From Pseudomonas sp. GD03858 (GTDB lineage: Bacteria > Pseudomonadota > Gammaproteobacteria > Pseudomonadales > Pseudomonadaceae), in the NCBI RefSeq assembly GCF_029840925.1, contig NZ_JAOCDM010000021.1, forward strand, positions 1-62,159: a stretch of DNA of 62,159 bases, written 5' to 3'. Below the pieces are notes generated by a model. That model saw only the letters and a program-made list of their open reading frames with translations, was not told the origin of the DNA and did not search any database. Made by a program: the position numbers and the translations under genes. Below are positions 54,343 to 62,159 of the stretch, in pieces; the first letter of the stretch is position 1, and the number at the start of each line of letters is the position of its first letter.

Positions 54343-57300
54343 ATGGGCGCACTGTGGCAATCGGAATCAACCAGTACGGAAGCACCCAAAGCACCTCAGG
54401 CTGAATCCCCCTTGCCCAGGACCCCACGTCAACGCCGCCTGTGGTGGCGCCTGATCCTGCTCATCCTGGTAGTGGGCGTGGTCGCGGTGGGCTTCGCCGC
54501 CTACGACGAATTCCAGACCTCGCGCCTGCAATCGCGGGAATTCAGCCGCCTGGCCGGGACCCTGACCTATGCCCTCGAACCTGGCCCGAGCGATGCCATC
54601 GTCTACCCCGGCGAAGGCCCCTTCGACAAGCGCCTGGGCTACAGCGCCCTGGGCGAGTTCCTGCCACGCCTGCTCAAGCGCGATTACCTGATCAACCAGC
54701 AGGTGCATTTCTCCCCGGCGCTGATGAACTACGTCGATCACGGCCTGTTCGCGCCCTACGTGGAGAAGATCCAGGCCGGCCTGTCGATCACCGACTGCCG
54801 TGGCGACACGCTCTACCAGTACAACTACCCACAGCACCTGTATCCGGACTTCGCCGCGATCCCGCCGGTGATCGTCAACAGCCTGCTGTTCATCGAGAAC
54901 CGAGACCTGCTCGACCCGAAGGACCCGCAGAACAATCCGGCGGTGGACTGGCCACGCTTCGCCAAGGCGGCCTACAGCCAGGTGGCCAAATACTTCGCCC
55001 TGCCAGGCCAGTCCGCTGGCGGCAGCACCCTGGCCACCCAGCTGGAAAAGTACCGCCACTCGCCGGACGGGCTGACCGTCTCGGGCGCCGAGAAGATCCG
55101 CCAGATGATTTCCGCCAGCGTGCGCGCCTACCAGGGCGGCCCCGATACCACCGAGGCCCGCGAGCGCATCGTGCGCGACTACCTCAACAGCGTGCCGCTG
55201 TCGGCGGTGCCCGGCCATGGTGAGGTTCACGGCATGGCCGAAGGGCTGCGGGTCTGGTACGGCGCCGACTTCGACCAGGTCAACCAGGCGCTGACGTCCA
55301 CCGCCAGCGACGACAAGAGCATGGCCGAGCGCGGCCTGGCCCTGCGCCAGGTGCTGTCGCTGATGATTGCCCAGCGCCGGCCTTCGCATTACCTGTCCAA
55401 GGGCCGCATCGAGCTGGCGGAGCTGACCGACTCGCACATCCGCGTCCTCGCCGCCAACGGCATCATCGACCGCCCGCTGGCCGACGCCGCCCTGGCCAGC
55501 AAGGCGATCTACCGCGACTGGGTGGCCCAGCCAACCATCGTGCCGATCATCACCAACAAAGGCATCAGCCTGGCCCGCAACCGCCTGGCGGCAATGCTCA
55601 ACCGACCGTTGTACGACCTCGATCGCCTCGACCTGTCGGCCACCAGCACCTTGCAGGCCGACCTGCAGGTGCAGGTCAGCCAGTACCTGAAGAACCTCGC
55701 CGATCCGGCGTTCGCCACACAGATCGGCCTGATCGGCGAGCGCCTGCTCACCGCCAAGACCACCGACCAGGTGAGCTACAGCTTCACCCTGTTCGAGCGC
55801 ACCGCCGACGGCTCGCGGGTGCGGGTGCAGACCGACAGCACCAACCAGCCCTTCGACATCAACGAAGGCAGCAAGCTGGAGCTGGGCTCCACCGCCAAGC
55901 TGCGGGTACTGACCACCTACCTGGAGATCATCGCCGAGCTGCACGACAAGTACGCCGGCAAGCCGGCGGCCGAGCTGAAGAAGGTGCCGGTGGCCGAACT
56001 CGACCGCATCACCCTGTGGTCGCTGGAATGGCTGATGCTCAACAGCAAGAACCAGAGCCTCGACGCCATGCTCGACGCCGCGCTGGAGCGCAAGTACTCG
56101 GCCAATACCGGCGAGGCCTTCTTCACCGGCGGCGGCATGCATGTGTTCAACAACTTCCGCAAGGAAGACAACAACCGCAACCCGACCCTCAAGGATGCCC
56201 TGCGCGAGTCGATCAACCTGCCGTTCATCCGCCTGATGCGCGACATCGTGCGCTACGTCACCTACCAGCAGCCGTTCAACCGCGAACCCTTGCTCAAGGA
56301 TGACAGCGACCCGCGCCGCCAGGAGTACCTGGCGCGCTTCGCCGACCGCGAAGGCAGCAACTACACCATGCGCTTCTGGAAGAAATACCAGCGCAAGACC
56401 TCGCAGCAGCGCCTGGACACCTTCCTCGACAGCATGCGCGTGACCCCGCAGCGCCTGGCCGCCGCGCACCGCTACCTGTTCCCCGAGGCCAGCCAGGAAA
56501 CCTTCAACGCCTTCGTCCGCGCCCACAGCAAGGGCGACAAGCTGGCCATGGCCAAGCTCACCGACGGGCGCCTGGTGGAAATGTACGACGCCTATGGCCC
56601 CGGCAAGTACGACCTGCCCGACCAGGGCTATATCGCCAAGGTCCATCCGCTGGACCTGTGGCTGCTCGGCTACCTGCTGAAGAACCCCGGCGCCTCGCTC
56701 AAGGATGCCCTCAACGCCAGCCGCTTCGAGCGCCAGGAGGTCTACAGCTGGCTGTTCAAGAGCCGCCACCAGGGCGCCCGCGACAGCCGCATCCGCACCA
56801 TGGTCGAGATCGAGGCGTTCACCGACATCCACCAGCGCTGGAAGCGCGTGGGCTATCCGTTCGATCACCTGGTGCCGTCGCTGGCCACCGCCATCGGCAG
56901 CTCCGGCGACCGCCCTGCCGCCCTGTCGGAACTGGTCGGGATCATCCAGAACGATGGCGTGCGCCTGCCGACACTGCGTATCGATACCCTGCATTTCGCC
57001 CAGAACACACCTTACGAAACGCAACTGATCAGTGACCCGGATCGCGGCCAGCGGATCCTCCCGGTGGAAGTCGCCCGGGCGCTGAAAGGCGCCATGTCGC
57101 AGGTGGTCGATGCCGGTACCGCACGGCGCATCTCCGGCAGCTTCAAGCTGCACGACGGCACGCCACTGGTGATGGGTGGCAAGACCGGCACCGGCGACAA
57201 CCGCATCGAAAGCTTCGGCGCCGGTGGTCGGCTGATCGGTTCGCGCTCGCTGAACCGCACCGCGACCTTCGTGTTCTTCCTCGGCGACAACCACTTCGGC

Positions 57301-57462
57301 ACCCTCACCGCGTTCGTCCCGGGGCGCTCGGCCGAAGCGTTCAAGTTCACCTCGGCGCTGCCGGTGCAGGTGCTCAAGGGCATGGCGCCGATCCTCATGC
57401 CGTATCTGGAACCGGGCAACCCCAATGCCTGCAAGGCGCCACAGGTGGCTTCGCAACCTTGA
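54343..57462 (+). CDS. Divergent class A penicillin-binding protein (GT51 plus transpeptidase)
   Basis: 1039 residues. One membrane anchor (about residues 36-56) follows a basic N-terminus. The GT51 domain has the catalytic-type Glu185 (FIENRDLL), GGSTLATQ and IVRDYLNS, but motif 1 departs from the usual EDxxF-H form. The transpeptidase has Ser516-x-x-Lys519 (GSTAK), Ser623-Ile-Asn625 (SIN) and Lys947-Thr-Gly (KTG). All three transpeptidase motifs are thus present. It is longer than PBP1a/1b and differs enough to be a separate subgroup. Role in the cell wall is certain in type; its specific task is unknown. Single gene; the SD is weak. Confidence 0.9.
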   Translation: MGALWQSESTSTEAPKAPQAESPLPRTPRQRRLWWRLILLILVVGVVAVGFAAYDEFQTSRLQSREFSRLAGTLTYALEPGPSDAIVYPGEGPFDKRLGYSALGEFLPRLLKRDYLINQQVHFSPALMNYVDHGLFAPYVEKIQAGLSITDCRGDTLYQYNYPQHLYPDFAAIPPVIVNSLLFIENRDLLDPKDPQNNPAVDWPRFAKAAYSQVAKYFALPGQSAGGSTLATQLEKYRHSPDGLTVSGAEKIRQMISASVRAYQGGPDTTEARERIVRDYLNSVPLSAVPGHGEVHGMAEGLRVWYGADFDQVNQALTSTASDDKSMAERGLALRQVLSLMIAQRRPSHYLSKGRIELAELTDSHIRVLAANGIIDRPLADAALASKAIYRDWVAQPTIVPIITNKGISLARNRLAAMLNRPLYDLDRLDLSATSTLQADLQVQVSQYLKNLADPAFATQIGLIGERLLTAKTTDQVSYSFTLFERTADGSRVRVQTDSTNQPFDINEGSKLELGSTAKLRVLTTYLEIIAELHDKYAGKPAAELKKVPVAELDRITLWSLEWLMLNSKNQSLDAMLDAALERKYSANTGEAFFTGGGMHVFNNFRKEDNNRNPTLKDALRESINLPFIRLMRDIVRYVTYQQPFNREPLLKDDSDPRRQEYLARFADREGSNYTMRFWKKYQRKTSQQRLDTFLDSMRVTPQRLAAAHRYLFPEASQETFNAFVRAHSKGDKLAMAKLTDGRLVEMYDAYGPGKYDLPDQGYIAKVHPLDLWLLGYLLKNPGASLKDALNASRFERQEVYSWLFKSRHQGARDSRIRTMVEIEAFTDIHQRWKRVGYPFDHLVPSLATAIGSSGDRPAALSELVGIIQNDGVRLPTLRIDTLHFAQNTPYETQLISDPDRGQRILPVEVARALKGAMSQVVDAGTARRISGSFKLHDGTPLVMGGKTGTGDNRIESFGAGGRLIGSRSLNRTATFVFFLGDNHFGTLTAFVPGRSAEAFKFTSALPVQVLKGMAPILMPYLEPGNPNACKAPQVASQP

Positions 57463-57515
57463 CGGGGCGAACCTATCGATTAATCAGATAGTAATAATTC
57501 GTATTTAAGGGCTTG

Positions 57516-57554
57516 TCTTGCGATATATCTTGAGTAATATCTTGCGATATATCT
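57516..57554 (+). promoter_or_regulatory. Duplicated operator-like repeat before the PadR gene
   Basis: TCTTGCGATATATCT occurs exactly at 57516-57530 and again at 57540-57554, with the internal palindrome GATATATC in each. It lies 22 bases before the start codon, where an autoregulating PadR/YqjI repressor would bind. Confidence 0.75.
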
Positions 57555-57575
57555 CACCACAAGGAGCCCTGCATC

Positions 57576-58139
57576 ATGCGCGACCATGCCTCCCATGATT
57601 TTCACGAGCGCCGCCACGGTCGTGGCGAACGCGACCACGGTCGCGGCGAGCGCGGCCCACGGGTATTCGCCCCGGGTGACCTGAAACTGCTGATGCTGTC
57701 GATGCTCGCCGAGCAACCCGGCCACGGCTACGACCTGATCCGCCAGATCGAGAGCCTTTTCGACGGCAGCTACAGCCCCAGCCCCGGGGTGATCTACCCG
57801 ACCCTCAGCTATCTCGAGGAAGCCGAGCAGATCACCGGCACCACCCAGGGCAGCAAGCGCCTCTACACCATCACCGACACCGGCCGCGCCGCGCTGGCCG
57901 AACAGGCGGTGGCGCTGGACGGTGTGCGCATGCGCCTGGAGGTCAGCAAACGCGCCCTGCGCGGCCACGACCGGCCACCACAGGTCCATGAAGCCGTCGG
58001 CAACCTGCGCCACGCCCTGCAGATGCACAGCGGGCGCTGGACACCCGACGAGATCGAGCGAGTCCGCACCTTGCTCAACGACACCGCCAAGGCCATCGCC
58101 TCCGGGCCGGCCCCATTCGTTAAGGAAGACACCCCATGA
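57576..58139 (+). CDS. PadR-family metal-responsive regulator (YqjI-like)
   Basis: 187 residues. A His/Arg-rich N-terminal extension (MRDHASHDFHERRHGRGERD) precedes the PadR winged helix (LLMLSMLAEQPGHGYDLIRQIE, SPGVIYPTLSYLEE). E. coli YqjI has the same His-rich extension, responds to nickel and iron, and represses yqjH. The gene after it, overlapping by four bases, encodes a YqjH-like protein, which supports the parallel. AAGGAG lies 9 bases upstream. Confidence 0.9.
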   Translation: MRDHASHDFHERRHGRGERDHGRGERGPRVFAPGDLKLLMLSMLAEQPGHGYDLIRQIESLFDGSYSPSPGVIYPTLSYLEEAEQITGTTQGSKRLYTITDTGRAALAEQAVALDGVRMRLEVSKRALRGHDRPPQVHEAVGNLRHALQMHSGRWTPDEIERVRTLLNDTAKAIASGPAPFVKEDTP

Positions 58140-58897
58140 GCGACACTATCCATCGCGTCAACCACGAGATCCGCCAGCGCCGCCTCGACGTGCTGCGTGT
58201 CACCGACATCACCCCACGCATGCGCCGTATCACCCTCGGCGGCGCGGAGCTGGCCGGCTTCACCAGCGTCGGCAGCGATGACCATGTCAAAGTACTGTTC
58301 GCCTGTACCGCAGAAGAGCAAAAGGCCATCGAAGCCCGTAACCTCGGCCGCGACGGCGGCGCCCGGCCAACCATGCGCGAGTACACGCCACGGCGCATCG
58401 ACCTGGTGAACAACGAACTGGACATCGACTTCGTCCTGCATGGCGACGGCCCCGCCTCCACCTGGGCGGCCCAGGCCAAGCCCGGCCAGACCCTGGACAT
58501 CGCCGGCCCACGGGCGTCGATGGTGGTGCCGGATATCTTCGACAGCTATCTGCTGATCGGCGATGAGACGGCGATCCCGGCCATTGCCCGGCGCCTCGAG
58601 GAGCTGCCGGCGGGCCGCCAGGTACTGGCGGTGATCCAGATCGAGGACGAGCAGGAACGCCAGCCGCTGCCAAGCAAGGCTCAGGTCGAGGTGATCTGGG
58701 TGCGCCGCGGTCAGGAAGATGTCTTGGACAAGGTCAAGCATCTGGCGCTGCCCCACGGCAGCCTGTATGGCTGGGTGGCGCTGGAAAAAGGCCTGACTCG
58801 CCAGGCCAAGGCGTTGCTGCTGGAGAAAGGTATCCAGGAAGATGCGCTGAAGGCAGTCGCCTACTGGCGTGCCGACGGTACCCCTGAAGACGAGTGA
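58136..58897 (+). CDS. Siderophore-interacting protein / ferric reductase (YqjH-like)
   Basis: 253 residues. The FAD-binding signature REYTPRR lies near residue 82, with DFVLHGDGPASTWAAQAKPGQTLDIAGPR after it; the NADPH-binding half has LIGDETAIPAIARRLEELP. It should reduce ferric siderophores in the cytoplasm to release iron. It forms a two-gene operon with the PadR regulator. Confidence 0.93.
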   Translation: MSDTIHRVNHEIRQRRLDVLRVTDITPRMRRITLGGAELAGFTSVGSDDHVKVLFACTAEEQKAIEARNLGRDGGARPTMREYTPRRIDLVNNELDIDFVLHGDGPASTWAAQAKPGQTLDIAGPRASMVVPDIFDSYLLIGDETAIPAIARRLEELPAGRQVLAVIQIEDEQERQPLPSKAQVEVIWVRRGQEDVLDKVKHLALPHGSLYGWVALEKGLTRQAKALLLEKGIQEDALKAVAYWRADGTPEDE

Positions 58898-58903
58898 TGC
58901 CGC

Positions 58904-58940
58904 GCCCGCTCCCACGGTGGGAGCGGGCTTGCCCCGCGAT
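58904..58940. repeat. REP unit with partial inverted partner
   Basis: GCCCGCTCCCAC directly abuts GTGGGAGCGGGC and continues to CTTGCCCCGCGAT, a REP with a truncated partner. Confidence 0.88.
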
Positions 58941-58953
58941 AGCGCCAGTGCCC

Positions 58954-59580
58954 TCAGCCACGCCCTCGCCAGCGATCCAGCCCCAGTAGTACCAGCCCAA
59001 TCCCCCAGAATCCTGCCAGTACCGCCAGCGCATTCACCAGCACCTGCCCATAGCCCAACCGCGCCACATCCACGAACGGATAGGGATACACCCCGATCTC
59101 CTGCCCGCGCAGCAGCACGAAGGCGAAATACAGCGCCGGGTACAGCGCCCAGGCCAGCAGATGCCAGAGTCGCAGGTGCCCCTTGGGCACCTCGAACCAC
59201 CAGTACAAGACGCACAACAGCGGCATGACGTCGTGCAACAGTTCGTCCGCCAGCCATTGCCAGCCCTGCGGCTGCCACAAGTGGCGCAGCAGCAGGCTGT
59301 AGGCCAGGGCCACCAGGACGATGCTGGTGGTAATGGCGCCACTGATCGACGGGGACAGGAACCACCGCCGCGCCGCCGACTCACGGCCAAACGCAGCCTG
59401 GCTCAACATCGTCGCCACCAGGGTGTTGGTCAGCACCGTGAAAAAGCAGAACAGGTTCACCAGCCCACCGACCAGGCTGGCCTGTTCCTGCCAGCGCGCC
59501 AGCAACACCAGGTACAGCTGGATCGCCAACCCCGCCCAGCCCAGGACGGCGGCCAAGGTCAGCCAGGGACGGCGCTGCAT
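58954..59580 (-). CDS. Pr6Pr family integral membrane protein
   Basis: 208 residues with six hydrophobic helices and a pattern of short charged loops (FCFFTVLTNTLVA, LLCVLYWWFEVPKG, YPYPFVDVARLGYG). This fits the Pr6Pr/FAR-17a-like family of unknown function. Its ATG shares one base with the stop of the preceding VF530-type gene (TGATG), so the two are translationally coupled. Confidence 0.85.
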   Translation of the reverse strand: MQRRPWLTLAAVLGWAGLAIQLYLVLLARWQEQASLVGGLVNLFCFFTVLTNTLVATMLSQAAFGRESAARRWFLSPSISGAITTSIVLVALAYSLLLRHLWQPQGWQWLADELLHDVMPLLCVLYWWFEVPKGHLRLWHLLAWALYPALYFAFVLLRGQEIGVYPYPFVDVARLGYGQVLVNALAVLAGFWGIGLVLLGLDRWRGRG

Positions 59581-59801
59581 CAACCTTTGCGCTGCAGCTT
59601 CACATACAGCTGCTCGACCTTTTCCCGAGCCCACGGCGTCTTGCGCAGGAAGGTCAGGCTCGACTTGATGGTCGGGTCGCTCTTGAAGCAGCGGATGTCG
59701 ATGCGCTCGGCCAGGCCCTGCCATTGGTAGTGCGCCACCAGCTCGGTGAGGATCTGCTCGAGGGTCTTGCCGTGCAGCGCGTTGTGTTGGGCCGTGCTCA
59801 T
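59580..59801 (-). CDS. VF530 family DNA-binding-like small protein
   Basis: 73 residues, [20 protein letters not shown], with the VF530/DUF2132 pattern [31 protein letters not shown] and [19 protein letters not shown]. The family has a compact helical fold and no settled function. ATG 59801 gives the family length. Confidence 0.9.
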   Translation of the reverse strand: MSTAQHNALHGKTLEQILTELVAHYQWQGLAERIDIRCFKSDPTIKSSLTFLRKTPWAREKVEQLYVKLQRKG

Positions 59802-59874
59802 GCCAATGCTCCAGGTTCGGGAAGGTGCGCACCTTACACGAGTGTAGTGGCATCTACAGCCTCTACCGCTGTGC

Positions 59875-59995
59875 CCTGTAGGAGCGGCCTTGTGTCGCGA
59901 AAGGGCCGCAAAGCGGCCCCAACGACATAGGTCATGGCCACGATCCTGGGGCCGCTTTGCGCCCCTTTCGCGACACAAGGCCGCTCCTACAGACA
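59875..59995. repeat. Second REP family, inverted pair
   Basis: TGTAGGAGCGGCCTTGTGTC (with GCGAAAGGGCCGC after it) and its reverse complement ending at 59995. The arms differ from the other REPs in the window and the pair stands upstream of znuD. Confidence 0.9.
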
Positions 59996-60041
59996 GCTAT
60001 GCAGGCCACAAAGTACTGGCCAGTACCGAACAGCTTGTGAT

Positions 60042-60064
60042 GAAATGTTATAAAGTAACTATTG
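60042..60064 (+). promoter_or_regulatory. Zur-box-like site of znuD
   Basis: GAAATGTTATAAAGTAACTA: the left half is identical to the rpmE2 Zur box, the right half is degenerate. It ends 29 bases before the receptor start. Confidence 0.6.
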
Positions 60065-60093
60065 ATAATTCTGCCAAGGAACGCCACATCCCC

Positions 60094-62151
60094 ATGCGTC
60101 ACATGCCGCTCCACCTGTCCCCCCTCGCCGTCGCGCTCTGGCTGGCGTCATCTCCCAGCCAGGCCGTCGAACTGCAACCCCAGGTGATCACCGCCAACCC
60201 GCTCGGCAACGCCCAACTGGCCGCGCCGAGCACCGTGCTCGAAGGCGACGACCTGCTGCAGCAACAGCAAGGCAGCCTCGGCGAGACCCTCAACAAGCAG
60301 CCCGGCGTCGCCTCCACCTGGTTCGGCCCCGGCGCCAGCCGCCCGGTGATCCGCGGCCTGGACGGCGACCGTATCCGTATCCTGCGCAACGGCGTTGGTG
60401 CCCTGGACGCCTCGTCGCTGTCCTACGACCACGCCGTGCCGCTGGACCCGGTCACCGTCGAGCGGGTCGAGATCGTTCGCGGCCCCGCGGCCCTGCTCTA
60501 CGGCGGCAATGCCATCGGCGGGGTGGTCAACACCTTCGACAACCGCATCCCCGACTCGCCCATCGACGGCATCCATGGCGCCGGCGAACTGCGCTACGGC
60601 GGCGCCGACACCACCCGTAGCAGTGCCGGCAAGCTGGAGGCCGGCAACGGTGCCTTCGCCCTGCACCTGGACGCCAACAGCCGCCAGTTCAACGACCTGC
60701 GCATCCCCGGCTACGCACGCAGCTCCAAGGTGCGCGACGCCAACGAGCCGGGCCGCAAGCATCGCCTGGAAAACAGCGACGGACGCCAGGACGGCGGTGC
60801 GATTGGCGGCTCCTATCACTGGGATCATGGCTATGCCGGCCTGTCCTACAGCCGCTATGACAGCAACTACGGCTCGGTGGCCGAGCCCGGCGTGCGCCTG
60901 GACATGCAGCAGGACCACTATGGCTTCGCCTCCGAGCTGCGCGATCTCGATGGTCCCTTCAGCTCGATCAAGATCGACGCCGGCTACACCGACTACCAGC
61001 ACCGCGAGATCGAAAGCGGCGACGTGCACACCACCTTCAAGAACAAGGGTTACGAGGCGCGCATCGAGGCGCGCCATCAGCCACTGGGCCCGGTCGAGGG
61101 GGTGATCGGTGCCCAGGTCAGCCGTAACGAGTTCTCCGCGCTCGGCGAAGAGGCTTTCGTTCCGCATACCGACACCGACAGCCTGGCGCTATTCCTGCTG
61201 GAACAATGGCAGGCGACAGAACGCCTGAACCTGAGCCTGGGCGCGCGCCTGGAGCACACGCGGGTCGATCCGGACGCCAAGGGCAACGAAACCTTCGCCG
61301 GGGCCGACAGCGCCAGCAGCTTCAATGCCTTCAGCCTGTCCTCGGGCGCGGTCTACCAGCTCGACCCAATCTGGTCGCTGGCCGCCAACCTCGGCTACAC
61401 CGAGCGCGCGCCGACCTTCTACGAGCTCTACGCCAACGGCGCCCACGTGGCCACCGGCGCCTACGAGATCGGCGACCCGAACCTGAACAAGGAAAAGGCC
61501 ATCTCCGCCGACCTGGCCCTGCGCTTCGACAACGGCACCCACAAGGGCAGTGTCGGCGTGTTCTACAGCCACTTTCGCAACTACATCGGTCTGATCGGCA
61601 CCGGCAATCTGCGTGAAGGCCATGATCACGACCACGACGATCATGACCACGATCACGATCATGAGCACGACCATGACCACGGCGATTTCCCCGAGTATGC
61701 CTACCAGGGCGTGCGAGCGCGCTTCTACGGCATCGAAGCCCAGGACCGTTGGCAATTGCTGGAAAACCGCTACGGCAGCTTCGCCCTGGAACTCTCCGGC
61801 GACTATACCCGGGCCAAGAACCTCGACAGTGGCGAGCCACTGCCGCGCATCGCCCCGCTGCGCCTGAACAGCGGCTTGGTGTGGGAGCTGGACCGCTGGC
61901 AGGCGCGGGTCGACGTGCAGCACGCCGCGTCGCAGCACCGCAAGCCGGACAATGAGACGAGCACCGATGGCTACACGACCCTCGGCGCCAGCCTGGGGTA
62001 CCGCTTCGACATCGGCCAGAGTGAATGGCTGGCGTTCGTGCGCGGCGAGAACCTCACCGATCAGACAGTGCGCTATGCCAGCTCGATCCTGCGCGATATC
62101 GCGCCGGCGCCGGGGCGCAGTGTGCAGGTCGGTCTGCGCACGTCCTTCTGA
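60094..62151 (+). CDS. znuD: TonB-dependent zinc receptor ZnuD
   Basis: 685 residues from ATG 60094, giving a signal peptide (LSPLAVALWLASSPSQA). The plug domain has TWFGPGASRPVIRGLDGDRI and VERVEIVRGPAALLYGGNAIGG; the barrel ends with the aromatic-terminated strand VQVGLRTSF. A loop at residues 510-529 contains only His, Asp and Glu (ten His), a hallmark of zinc receptors of the ZnuD type. With the Zur-like box upstream, zinc import across the outer membrane is the best call. AAGGA lies 13 bases upstream of the ATG, which is rather far. Confidence 0.92.
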   Translation: MRHMPLHLSPLAVALWLASSPSQAVELQPQVITANPLGNAQLAAPSTVLEGDDLLQQQQGSLGETLNKQPGVASTWFGPGASRPVIRGLDGDRIRILRNGVGALDASSLSYDHAVPLDPVTVERVEIVRGPAALLYGGNAIGGVVNTFDNRIPDSPIDGIHGAGELRYGGADTTRSSAGKLEAGNGAFALHLDANSRQFNDLRIPGYARSSKVRDANEPGRKHRLENSDGRQDGGAIGGSYHWDHGYAGLSYSRYDSNYGSVAEPGVRLDMQQDHYGFASELRDLDGPFSSIKIDAGYTDYQHREIESGDVHTTFKNKGYEARIEARHQPLGPVEGVIGAQVSRNEFSALGEEAFVPHTDTDSLALFLLEQWQATERLNLSLGARLEHTRVDPDAKGNETFAGADSASSFNAFSLSSGAVYQLDPIWSLAANLGYTERAPTFYELYANGAHVATGAYEIGDPNLNKEKAISADLALRFDNGTHKGSVGVFYSHFRNYIGLIGTGNLREGHDHDHDDHDHDHDHEHDHDHGDFPEYAYQGVRARFYGIEAQDRWQLLENRYGSFALELSGDYTRAKNLDSGEPLPRIAPLRLNSGLVWELDRWQARVDVQHAASQHRKPDNETSTDGYTTLGASLGYRFDIGQSEWLAFVRGENLTDQTVRYASSILRDIAPAPGRSVQVGLRTSF

Positions 62152-62159
62152 GGTAGCGC

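Noticed and set aside
54367..57456. 1029-codon antisense open frame opposite the PBP gene
   Set aside because: Same codon-phase artefact of GC-rich DNA; the sense frame has conserved catalytic motifs throughout.

Overview
The window looks like a chromosomal segment of a Pseudomonas putida-group bacterium. The evidence is high GC with Pseudomonas codon use, many copies of the P. putida-type REP palindrome (core GGGAGCGGGCTTGCCCCGCGA), and Pseudomonas gene neighbourhoods such as argG-motY-pyrC-rnt, bfd-bfr, glpFKRD and gltIJKL-aauSR. No rRNA, tRNA, prophage, insertion sequence or CRISPR array was seen. Most genes are core or near-core.

Left part (1-16300). Two tandem OmpA-like lipoproteins on the minus strand, the first cut by the window edge, are followed by a plus-strand run containing two SEC-C zinc-motif proteins and an LEA-type lipoprotein. 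Then come a penicillin-acylase-like lipoprotein, a zinc deacylase, dcd, a cold-shock gene, mrp and metG. Next is a strikingly reduced Rnf locus: rnfA, rnfD, rnfG and rnfE directly followed by nth, without rnfB or rnfC and with cluster-ligand cysteines lost.

Middle (16300-43200). A NarL-type response regulator, argG, motY, pyrC and rnt precede an iron/redox group (2-Cys peroxiredoxin, bfd, bfr, monothiol glutaredoxin, molybdopterin oxidoreductase). argF overlaps an orphan ABC ATPase. The glycerol block glpF-glpK-glpR-glpD has shared operator-like elements in front of glpF and glpD. The acidic amino acid uptake operon gltIJKL (aatJQMP) carries a sigma-54 promoter and a matching AauR box, and its two-component system aauS-aauR follows directly.

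Right part (43200-62159). A secreted alpha/beta hydrolase is divergent from metR, followed by a Nudix enzyme, a 1430-residue Lhr-type helicase, the zinc-free ribosomal protein L31 paralogue behind a Zur box, an FMN-binding glutamate-synthase-like protein, an amino acid permease, and a large divergent penicillin-binding protein. A YqjI/YqjH-type pair (PadR regulator and siderophore-interacting flavoprotein) lies behind a duplicated operator-like repeat. The window ends with a ZnuD-type TonB receptor that has a His/Asp loop and a second Zur-like box.

The most interesting points are the RnfADGE-only complex with missing Fe-S ligands, paired leader hairpins that mask the ribosome binding sites of both OmpA lipoproteins, the shared GlpR-type elements, and the zinc-responsive theme at the right end. 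Family names come from reading the protein sequences; no search was run.
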